Part shown: piece by piece, positions 1-5,493 of the stretch | How positions within the stretch are numbered: position 1 is the first letter of the stretch | Layout: the number at the start of each line of letters is the position of its first letter | Assembly: GCA_017991025.1 (NCBI GenBank) | Contig: JAGNMT010000285.1 | Span: 1-5,493 of the forward strand | Length of the DNA stretch: 5,493 bases | DNA from: Verrucomicrobiales bacterium | GTDB lineage: Bacteria > Verrucomicrobiota > Verrucomicrobiia > Verrucomicrobiales > DEV007 | Reading direction: 5' to 3' | Made by a program: the position numbers and the translations under genes | Notes under the pieces: model-generated | Told to the model about the DNA's origin: nothing | Database searches by the model: none | The model's input: only the letters and a program-made list of their open reading frames with translations

Positions 1-720
1 GGTGGACTCGATCAGGCCTGGAGCGCCTTCGCTGGCGGTGAGCGTCGAGGTTTCCCGCTGCCAGACGCCCTGATATCGTTTTGTTCCGTCCGGATGATCG
101 TAAGCATGGCTCTGCGCAAGCGTGTAGCCTTCCTTTTCCAGGCGGTCGAGCGTTTCAGCAAATATAGCTTCCGTCTGGTCAATCCGGTAATACCACTGGA
201 AACGATTTTGATCATGCAGCATGTCAATCGCGATCCGGAATTCGTGGGCTCCATTTTCCCAGCGCCCTTCGACGGCTTTGATACAGTGTCCGCGTTCCCA
301 GTATGTTTTTGTGAATCCCCGATTCCGTTGACGAATGAAGGTGTCGAGCGCCAAGGGCGACATCCAGGGAGTAAAATCCCGATCAGCGACTCCTTCCCTC
401 GTGACAAGGGGTAGAGTCTTTGCAGCGGAAGGTGGCACTTCCGCCGTTGTGGTCGTGTCTCCGGTGCCTGGTGCTTTGACCGGTTCCGGAAGGATCCCTT
501 TTTCGGGAACGGGGGTGACGACGGAATGCGCCGGGGCGGTAGCCGTGGATATTAGTGGAGTCGCCGCCTGGGGCACCTCCATCGGAGGCCTTCCATTGAA
601 ATAAAAGACCACCATTCCGATTCCGAGGGCGGCAATGAGAAGGGGCATTACGACCGTCTTTGTTCCGGGAACGGGGCGGTAGGACTGTTTAATGCCTGAA
701 ATGGGGTACCTCTCGTACAC
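1..720 (-). CDS. Single-pass membrane protein with Pro/Thr-rich linker and GY...W-type tandem repeats (3' end outside window)
   Basis: Reading the minus strand from 720 gives an open frame of 240 codons that runs off the left edge. Residues 1-20 are a short basic cytoplasmic tail. Residues 22-40 (VVMPLLIAALGIGMVVF) are a clear membrane segment. Residues 45-100 are rich in Pro, Thr and Ala and look like an extended linker. Residues 105-222 contain two related units: one built around RNRGFTKTYWERGHCIKAVE followed by GRWENGAHEFR, and a second with LEKEGYTLAQ followed by GTKRYQGVW. This pattern resembles the bacterial tandem repeat / polyglycine hydrolase-like repeats at the C-termini of planctomycete and verrucomicrobial protein kinases; that assignment is from memory of the pattern. 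No kinase domain is visible. The frame is closed upstream by a stop at 823-825. GTG at 718-720 is preferred because it gives a positive N-terminal tail and lies about 24 nt after a predicted transcription start. ATG at 646-648 and GTG at 745-747 are alternatives, and none has a strong ribosome binding site. The function is unknown, perhaps envelope-associated ligand or protein binding. Confidence 0.7.
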   Translation of the reverse strand, partial: MYERYPISGIKQSYRPVPGTKTVVMPLLIAALGIGMVVFYFNGRPPMEVPQAATPLISTATAPAHSVVTPVPEKGILPEPVKAPGTGDTTTTAEVPPSAAKTLPLVTREGVADRDFTPWMSPLALDTFIRQRNRGFTKTYWERGHCIKAVEGRWENGAHEFRIAIDMLHDQNRFQWYYRIDQTEAIFAETLDRLEKEGYTLAQSHAYDHPDGTKRYQGVWQRETSTLTASEGAPGLIEST

Positions 721-747
721 GATCTGTTCTCTGTTGTGTTTCGACAC

Positions 748-768
748 AGGCTTATATCGGATAAGCCT
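748..768 (-). repeat. Perfect 8-bp inverted repeat (hairpin or operator)
   Basis: AGGCTTAT (748-755 on the plus strand) and ATAAGCCT (761-768) are perfect inverted copies separated by 5 bases. It lies 44 bp past the addA stop. On the minus strand the stem is followed by GTGTCGAAAC, so there is no U-tract and it is not a standard intrinsic terminator. It overlaps the candidate -10 element, so it could be an operator, or it could fold in a read-through transcript. Confidence 0.6.
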
Positions 769-779
769 TTCGGGTGCAA
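751..779 (-). promoter_or_regulatory. Candidate sigma70-type promoter for the membrane protein gene
   Basis: On the minus strand TTGCAC (779-774) is followed after exactly 17 bases by TATAAG (756-751). The -10 matches the consensus at 5 of 6 positions; the -35 matches only at TTG. A start near 744 would leave a leader of about 24 nt before the GTG at 720. The -10 hexamer sits inside a perfect inverted repeat (748-768), which would suit a repressor site. Lack of a terminator after addA means read-through from addA is also possible. Confidence 0.35.
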
Positions 780-781
780 TG

Positions 782-815
782 CTGAATTGCCAAAGTGACG
801 AAATTTTCAATTCAG
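782..815 (-). repeat. Perfect 8-bp inverted repeat containing the addA stop codon
   Basis: CTGAATTG at 782-789 and CAATTCAG at 808-815 are perfect inverted copies with an 18-base spacer. The second copy includes the addA TGA stop (812-814). In the minus-strand transcript this gives an 8-bp stem with an AU-rich loop. It may protect the 3' end of the addA message or be one arm of the larger nested structure at 694-828. Confidence 0.5.
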
Positions 816-3800
816 AGCCATTTCAGGCTTTGCCGGCGGGTGAAAATGAGGCAGCAGCGGATCGAGTTGGCCGGCATGCCGGTCATACGCTGGAGCACTT
901 CCCGGTAAGTTTCGAGTTGGGGGCGGTATTTCTCAGCAGTGGCCTCGATTTCGTCGGCCGACCCGACCCGGTCAGTTTTAAAATCGATGATCGTTGCGCT
1001 GACCGGAGTGCCGGTCGCATTCTGCTCAATGGTGACACGGTCGAATGTCCCCGAAAGCCATTCCCCTTTGAGAAGAATCTCGAAGCTTTTCTCCCTCCAG
1101 ACCGTTGCATGTTTCGAAGGTCGGGAAAGGACGGCGCGGATGTCGCCCTGTTCGAGGCTCTGACTGACCTGTCGCAGCGCATCGCTGAGGATTCCGGCGC
1201 CCGGGGTTGGATGCCTATCCTGTTTCCCGGCTAGGATCGTCAGGGTGTTTTCGTCGGCCCATTCGATGTCCTCAAAAAGAGCGTGAACGAGGGTGCCAAA
1301 TTCGCGTGCTTCACCGCCCCGCCGGCTGAAAATCTGCGAAGCGTTCACGGTCGCGATCTCCGATCCGCTCGGGGTCCGGCGTCGGGGACGGAGGCGGGCG
1401 CGGGCCGGATCGACTCCGGCGGATGTTTCGCTCTCCGCCGGGCTCTCCTTGTCTCCCGGTTGAAACTGCTCATACCACTGTCGATTCGAGCGGGGGGTGC
1501 GGCTTTGATAGCGAATCGAGGCGGCGACACCTTTAAAATCGGTCTCCACCGCTTCCTCTTCGAGGCTGAGTTCGAGGAGTTTGATGAAGTTCTTCACGGT
1601 CGAGGATTTCCCGAGCGGTTCGGCGATGAGGTAATTCGCGTGGCTCGCCCGGGTCATCGCGACGTAGAATTTGCAAAGCGATTCGTAGGCTGCGGCCGCT
1701 TCACATTCCGCTGCGTAGGCTCCGAGCACGGGGTCGGCCTTGACGATTTCCTTCACAGGCAGATCGAGGACCCACTCGGCTTCGCGGTGTTCGTTCTCCT
1801 TCGCTCCGATGCCGCGTCGCGAGGTCGTGATCGAGTTTCCCCCGAGATCGGGGAGGATGACGGCATCAAAGGTGAGTCCCTTCGACTTGTGAACCGTCAT
1901 GACCTGCACGGCACTGCCCGCGATCGGCTCGCGGGTTCGGTGGCGGCTGATGTAGGCGAGAAAGTCATCGATGTCGCGGCTCCCTTTTTCGTCGAAAAGA
2001 CGGGCCGCGAGGGCGAATTCCTCGGCGCGACTGCGGGTGAAAGGATCGAGAGGTTTGCCGAGTTCGGCCTCGAAAGCGGCGATAAATTTCCGCGTCACCG
2101 TTTCGAAATCGTTTTCAAAAAGCGAGGCGAGAAGGCGACGTGAAAAACGTTCCGCCTTGAGTTTGTCGCGTTCGATGACGCTACCGTAGGGACTCATCTT
2201 CAAATGCTCCCAGGCAAAAGTATCGCCGGGATGAGCCGCGCATTGAAAGATGCTCATGAGCGCGCGGTTCAGTGGATTGTCCGACGCGATGAGGATGTCC
2301 GATTCGCTCACGACGGGAATGTGACAGTGTGCTCGAACGTAATCGATCAGCGCGGTGCCCTGCTGGTTCGATTGCACGAGGATCGCGCACTTGATGCCGC
2401 GCGCGACGGGATTGATCTCCTCCAGAATTCCAACGACGAGGGCGTAGGTGTCCTCTTTCGCGGCCTTCTCTCCCGGGGGCGGCACCGGGTTCAGGAGCAT
2501 CGTGCAGCCCTCGATCTTTTCGCGCGTCGGAGCGACTTCGTGGTCGTGCCATTGCCACTGCGCGATTGTCGATACGGGTAGTTCCAGTGCCGCGAGGACG
2601 GCGGGGTCGCCAAAGACGCGGTTCACCGGATTGATCACGTCAATCCCGGAGCGCCAAGAGACGTCGAGGTTGCGTGGATGGACGCGCGTTTCGCGGGCAT
2701 TGTATTGCTTCGCGATATCGGTGAAAAGGCGAGTGTCGCCACCCCGCCAGGCGTAGATGGCCTGTTTGATGTCGCCGACTTGAAAGAGCGAACGCGTCCC
2801 CGAGTTGTCCTGAACGACCTCGTCGATGAGATTCGAAATGACGCGCCACTGGAGAATGTTGGTGTCCTGGAATTCATCGAGGAGCCAATGGTCGTAGCGG
2901 GCGTCGAGACGGTAGTCGATTTGCAATCTCTCGTCCGTGCCGGGAATCTGCGTGAGGATGGGGGGGGCGGCTTGGTCACCGTAGTTGTGCCCTGAGAGGA
3001 GTAACTGGAGATCCTGAAAGGTGAGCTGTCCCTGACGCCGCACCTGACCGGCGTAGGTCGATTCGTAGAGGCTGAGCAATTCCCAAATGCCCCGGGTGCG
3101 TCGTAACTTCACGGCGAGCTCGGCACCGACAAAACGCTGGAGGAGGCGCTTGAGCGGATCGCAGCAGGCCCGGTCGAGCTCGTGCACGGTGCGATTCAGT
3201 TTTACGGTAAAGGCTCCGCTGGAGATCTCCGTCCAGCCGGGGAGAAGCCGGTCCATCATGTACTCGACACGGCCTTTGATCGGGGTGCCCGGTTGATGCA
3301 TCGGCAGTTGGTCGCGGAATTCCTCCCAGTACTTCCAGTCGACTTTTTCGAGTCCTTCGAGGGCACGGAAGAGTCGCGTGAATTCCTCTTTGAAATCGAC
3401 GCCTTCAACAAACCAGTGTTTGCCCCCGTCCTGCCAGATCGCGGACGCGTTGCCCCAGAGTTTTTCGTCGGGGGCGCTCAGGTAGAGGTCGTGAAGATCG
3501 TCGATAAAGCCATCGAGCTGTTTGGTGATTTTAACCTCCGCATTTCCGAAAGTGGCGAGACGGAAGGCTTCAAGAAACGCTTTCTGCGCAGGGTCCTCCT
3601 TTTTACTCGATCCGAGTTGCCGTTCGAAAACGGATTGATAGACTCGCGACCGGGCGACTGCGGTCTGGTATTCATCCATCACCTCGAAGTCACTCGTGAG
3701 CCCGAACTCGGCGGGGAAGGCCCGGAGGATGTTCGAGAAAAAGCTGTCGAGGGTCCCGAGGAAGAGTCTCGGCATGCGTGAGATAAAAACACGAAGGAGC

Positions 3801-4078
3801 GCCTCGAAATCCGACGGCATCAGGGTCGCCAGTGAAGCCGAGAGAGGATCCCGCGGGTCCGCAGCGAGTGCCGCAGCGTCCTTCGGATTCGCAGCCGCTT
3901 TGGCGAGCTTCACAAGAATGGAGTCGAAGAATTCTCCCGCCGCCTTGCGCGTGAACGTCACCGCAATGATGCGCTCGGGGGCCACTGGCAAGCCGCTCTT
4001 GAGCTGCAGACCCATTAGCGCAATGTAGCGGTTCGTGAGCTGCCACGTCTTCCCTGACCCGGCCGAGGCGAGGATCAT
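812..4078 (-). CDS. addA: AddA/RecB-type helicase-nuclease subunit (UvrD-family helicase with PD-(D/E)XK nuclease)
   Basis: This 1088-residue protein should be the 3'-5' translocating helicase and one nuclease of an AddAB-type complex that processes double-strand DNA breaks in the cytoplasm. SF1A motifs are all visible: Walker A ASAGSGKT (4-11), motif Ia IIAVTFTRKAAGEF (37-50), LDSFFSNILRAF (110-121), Walker B DEFQDT (401-406), motif III FQVGDIKQAIYAWRGG (432-447), motif IV WRSGIDVIN (475-483), motif V MTVHKSKGLTF (727-737) and motif VI KFYVAMTRA (803-811). The C-terminal nuclease has GTLVHALFE (His932), GTFDR (Asp1013), DFKT (Asp1032, Lys1034) and YRPQLETY (1051-1058), so its catalytic residues are intact. 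It is somewhat shorter than B. subtilis AddA or E. coli RecB, and Walker A begins at residue 4, leaving no room for an upstream Q motif. ATG 4076-4078 is the only ATG before Walker A because an in-frame TAA lies at 4118-4120. No Shine-Dalgarno sequence precedes it. The gene follows addB by 56 bp, consistent with an operon. Confidence 0.93.
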   Translation of the reverse strand: MILASAGSGKTWQLTNRYIALMGLQLKSGLPVAPERIIAVTFTRKAAGEFFDSILVKLAKAAANPKDAAALAADPRDPLSASLATLMPSDFEALLRVFISRMPRLFLGTLDSFFSNILRAFPAEFGLTSDFEVMDEYQTAVARSRVYQSVFERQLGSSKKEDPAQKAFLEAFRLATFGNAEVKITKQLDGFIDDLHDLYLSAPDEKLWGNASAIWQDGGKHWFVEGVDFKEEFTRLFRALEGLEKVDWKYWEEFRDQLPMHQPGTPIKGRVEYMMDRLLPGWTEISSGAFTVKLNRTVHELDRACCDPLKRLLQRFVGAELAVKLRRTRGIWELLSLYESTYAGQVRRQGQLTFQDLQLLLSGHNYGDQAAPPILTQIPGTDERLQIDYRLDARYDHWLLDEFQDTNILQWRVISNLIDEVVQDNSGTRSLFQVGDIKQAIYAWRGGDTRLFTDIAKQYNARETRVHPRNLDVSWRSGIDVINPVNRVFGDPAVLAALELPVSTIAQWQWHDHEVAPTREKIEGCTMLLNPVPPPGEKAAKEDTYALVVGILEEINPVARGIKCAILVQSNQQGTALIDYVRAHCHIPVVSESDILIASDNPLNRALMSIFQCAAHPGDTFAWEHLKMSPYGSVIERDKLKAERFSRRLLASLFENDFETVTRKFIAAFEAELGKPLDPFTRSRAEEFALAARLFDEKGSRDIDDFLAYISRHRTREPIAGSAVQVMTVHKSKGLTFDAVILPDLGGNSITTSRRGIGAKENEHREAEWVLDLPVKEIVKADPVLGAYAAECEAAAAYESLCKFYVAMTRASHANYLIAEPLGKSSTVKNFIKLLELSLEEEAVETDFKGVAASIRYQSRTPRSNRQWYEQFQPGDKESPAESETSAGVDPARARLRPRRRTPSGSEIATVNASQIFSRRGGEAREFGTLVHALFEDIEWADENTLTILAGKQDRHPTPGAGILSDALRQVSQSLEQGDIRAVLSRPSKHATVWREKSFEILLKGEWLSGTFDRVTIEQNATGTPVSATIIDFKTDRVGSADEIEATAEKYRPQLETYREVLQRMTGMPANSIRCCLIFTRRQSLKWL
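2960..2967 (-). repeat. C8 homopolymer inside addA
   Basis: The coding strand has eight consecutive C (eight G on the plus strand) in codons for Ala-Ala-Pro-Pro, around residues 370-373, just upstream of the Walker B motif. A one-base slip here would remove Walker B, motifs III-VI and the nuclease domain. The frame is intact as given. Confidence 0.6.
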
Positions 4079-4095
4079 TTCGTTGGGGATGTTGC

Positions 4096-4143
4096 TGGGA
4101 GTTAAGGTATTCAGGAGTTAAGGTATTGAGGTGTTCAGGAATT
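4096..4143 (-). repeat. Six-unit degenerate 8-bp tandem repeat between addB and addA
   Basis: On the minus strand, reading from 4143, the units are AATTCCTG, AACACCTC, AATACCTT, AACTCCTG, AATACCTT and AACTCCCA. Consensus is AA-Y-W-CCT-N; the third base alternates T, C, T, C, T, C, and the fourth is always A or T. The period is exactly 8 with no gaps. Unit 1 supplies the last Asn-Ser codons of addB, and the TGA stop spans units 1 and 2, so the array runs from the end of addB to 18 bp before the addA ATG. It fills nearly the whole 56-bp gap. It could be a dispersed genomic repeat, a protein-binding array or a translational spacer. Confidence 0.75.
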
Positions 4144-5493
4144 GACAGGGTTATCTCCCACTCCCAACCCTGTCGGGTCGACCGCTTCCTCCGCCGTGGG
4201 CGAGAGCAAATCGCGGAAGTCGTCCCAGTCGGGCAGTTGTTCGCTGGGTGGCCAGAAAATCCGGTCACGGATCGCGGCGATGACACCCTGCGCACAGATG
4301 CGGGCCGAGGTGATGGTGTCTTCATCGAGACTGTCCCAGACGTCGATGCGGACTTCAGCTTCGGTTTTGCCGAGGGTCACGTAGCCGGCAGAAATTTTCT
4401 CACCGGGGAACCGTTCGGCCATGGCGAGACAATAGAGCGGGATCTGGAGATCGACCCAGTGGAGCGCCTTGCCCTTGTCATCCTGACAAAGCGCCCATTC
4501 GGGAAAAGTCGCGGGATCTTCGGTGCGTTTCACATTGACGCGATGATAACGATCCACGGTCTTGAGCCGGCCATCCTCCATCGGGGAAATCGTTTTGAAA
4601 TCGAAGACGCGGAGCCCGTGCTGCGCATGGCGTTCGATGCGGTCGATGCGCCCGGTCACAGGCATGCCGTCAATGCTGAAGGGCGGGGCCGCCCCCGGCC
4701 ACTCCTCTTTGCCGAAAGGCGTTTCCACTTCGAGGATCTCCCAGCCCTGAGCGCGCTGCGCGGCCTCGATTTCCGCCCAGTGGCTGAGACGCTGGCGGGC
4801 GGCTTCGCGCTGGATCACGATGGGAGTGGTGAGGCGCGAACCGAAGCGGTTCCCGAGCCAGCGGTCGATCTCTTCGAAGAAAAAATCCGTGATTTCGGCC
4901 GGATCGGTCGAACGGCGAAGGGTCTCGTGGCGTCCGAGGGCCTCGAGCGTGTCGTGGACGAGGTTGCCGAAATCGCGGGAATCGAGTTCACTTTTCCCCG
5001 CTTCGAATTTTTCCATGCCGAGACCGGATTTCAGGTAATAGCGGAAGGGACAGGTCAGGTAGGTTTTGAAGCCGGTGACGCTGATACGCTGGAAGATTTT
5101 ATTGTCGGGGGAGAGGGCGGACGGTTTCAAGCGCCAGGCGATGGAGCGGGGCAGCGGGGAATGTTCCCGTTCATTCTCGCTGAAGAGATCGAGGGTGCGC
5201 TGCGCGAGATCGGAATCCTGACATTGAAACAAGAGTCGTGAGGGCCGCAACGGATCACCGCTCGTGCCCTGCCGTCCGAAGAGGAGATCGAGACGCCCCC
5301 CGGAATTCCGTCTCGATTCGATAAGGGTGGTGAGAAGGTAGGCGTCGCGGGCGAATCGGTCGTCGTTGTTTTGAATCCCGAGCGTGCGCCGCGCCGAGTC
5401 GGGAAGAAAGGCATGGCCGATGATGGCCTCGGGCACGGCGTGATCGTTCATTCCGGTGACGATGAGATGCGGGGCGTCCTCCCAGAGCAGCTC
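4135..5493 (-). CDS. addB: AddB-type PD-(D/E)XK nuclease subunit (5' end outside window)
   Basis: The last 452 residues of a longer protein are visible, with the frame open to the right edge. This subunit should pair with AddA to unwind and cut DNA ends; the N-terminal inactivated helicase part, where Chi recognition resides in AddB, is outside the window. Visible residues 1-60 (numbered from the edge) carry the AddB-like junction LIVTGMNDHAVPE, then AFLPDSARRTLGI and RFARDAYLLTTLI. The usual glycine of the GxNeG motif is His here. The nuclease domain starts at TYLTCPFRYYL (Cys148), then GNLVHDTLEAL (His180), TGRIDRIE (Asp284), FDFKT (Asp298, Lys300) and DLQIPLYCLA (Gln350, Tyr354), so the catalytic set is complete. 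The C-terminal CxxCx(5)C segment that supplies three iron-sulfur ligands in AddB is missing; its expected place, after FWPP, reads LPDWDDFRDLL. The protein ends within the 8-bp repeat array. Other names in use for such proteins are RexB-like or generic PD-(D/E)XK nuclease family. Confidence 0.85.
   Translation of the reverse strand, partial: ELLWEDAPHLIVTGMNDHAVPEAIIGHAFLPDSARRTLGIQNNDDRFARDAYLLTTLIESRRNSGGRLDLLFGRQGTSGDPLRPSRLLFQCQDSDLAQRTLDLFSENEREHSPLPRSIAWRLKPSALSPDNKIFQRISVTGFKTYLTCPFRYYLKSGLGMEKFEAGKSELDSRDFGNLVHDTLEALGRHETLRRSTDPAEITDFFFEEIDRWLGNRFGSRLTTPIVIQREAARQRLSHWAEIEAAQRAQGWEILEVETPFGKEEWPGAAPPFSIDGMPVTGRIDRIERHAQHGLRVFDFKTISPMEDGRLKTVDRYHRVNVKRTEDPATFPEWALCQDDKGKALHWVDLQIPLYCLAMAERFPGEKISAGYVTLGKTEAEVRIDVWDSLDEDTITSARICAQGVIAAIRDRIFWPPSEQLPDWDDFRDLLSPTAEEAVDPTGLGVGDNPVNS

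Larger units (their letters stand above)
694..828 (-). other. Candidate multi-branched structured RNA between addA and the membrane protein gene
   Basis: GCCTGAAATGG at 694-704 and CCATTTCAGGC at 818-828 are a perfect 11-bp inverted pair enclosing 113 bases. Inside that span lie, in transcript order, an 8-bp stem (815-808 with 789-782, 18-nt loop), a second 8-bp stem (768-761 with 755-748, 5-nt loop), and a 4-bp stem GTGT-CGAA-ACAC (747-736). All four pairings are mutually compatible, giving a closed, roughly four-way junction. The outer strands lie in the last codons of addA and in codons 6-9 of the next gene if GTG 720 is its start, so folding would sequester that start. No known RNA family was recognised, and the pairing is read by eye only. 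Confidence 0.35.

Noticed and set aside
12..407. Minus-strand open frame of 131 codons
   Set aside because: It is in a different frame from the continuous 240-codon frame that has a membrane segment and repeats; its composition (rich in Arg, Ser and Lys) is typical of an out-of-frame reading.
661..673. TGTTC-CGG-GAACG, resembling the verrucomicrobial LexA box TGTTC-N4-GAACA (motif recalled from literature)
   Set aside because: The spacer is 3 bases and not 4, the last base differs, and it lies inside the membrane protein's coding sequence, so it does not fit an SOS operator for addBA.
748..768. Intrinsic terminator for addA
   Set aside because: The stem is only moderately GC-rich and is not followed by a T-run on either strand.
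692..1234. Plus-strand open frame of 180 codons crossing the addA end and intergenic region
   Set aside because: It overlaps the conserved nuclease domain of addA and shows no domain of its own; its start has no convincing ribosome site.
1283..2143. Plus-strand open frame of 286 codons opposite addA
   Set aside because: It lies wholly within the addA coding region, where motifs V and VI are encoded on the minus strand; the product looks like a reverse-complement shadow.
4096..4143. CRISPR-like or insertion-sequence repeat
   Set aside because: The units are 8 bp, contiguous and without spacers, and there are no terminal inverted repeats or transposase.
4681..4694. GGGCGG-GG-CCGCCC hairpin
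   Set aside because: It lies within the addB coding sequence in a Pro/Gly/Ala-rich stretch and is explained by GC-rich codon use.
4126..5241. Long plus-strand open frame (371 codons) opposite addB
   Set aside because: It mirrors the addB coding frame in GC-rich DNA and has no recognisable motif; the minus-strand product shows conserved AddB and nuclease motifs.

Overview
The window reads as a bacterial chromosomal fragment with moderately high GC and every supported gene on the minus strand. The order of transcription is from the right edge to the left: an addB-like gene (its start lies beyond the right edge), an addA-like gene (complete), then a membrane protein whose end lies beyond the left edge. 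The organism is most plausibly in the Planctomycetes-Verrucomicrobia group. That is an inference from two things: the AddA-like protein starts directly at its Walker A motif, and the membrane protein carries GY/GF...W repeats of the kind I know from the C-termini of planctomycete and verrucomicrobial Ser/Thr kinases. No rRNA or other taxonomic marker is present.

Right part (5493-4135): the last 452 residues of an AddB-type subunit with an intact PD-(D/E)XK nuclease core. The C-terminal cysteine cluster that normally binds an iron-sulfur cluster in AddB is absent. The 56-bp gap to the next gene, together with the last codons of addB, is filled by six units of a degenerate 8-bp tandem repeat (4096-4143).

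Middle (4078-812): a 1088-residue AddA/RecB-type protein with the SF1A helicase motifs and a C-terminal RecB-family nuclease domain. With the AddB-like partner it should form a two-nuclease helicase-nuclease that resects double-strand DNA ends for recombinational repair and degrades foreign linear DNA.

Left part (828-1): the 91-bp gap after addA and its borders hold several nested perfect inverted repeats. They could fold into a closed multi-branched RNA, or could mark an operator around a candidate promoter (TTGCAC-N17-TATAAG). After it comes a single-pass membrane protein (GTG start at 720) with a Pro/Thr-rich linker and repeat-type extracytoplasmic domain, cut by the window edge. Nothing in the sequence links this protein functionally to AddAB.

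The two features most worth a second look are the nested inverted repeats at 694-828 and the 8-bp repeat array at 4096-4143. No insertion sequence, CRISPR array, tRNA or rRNA was seen, and there is no gene-free stretch longer than 300 bp.
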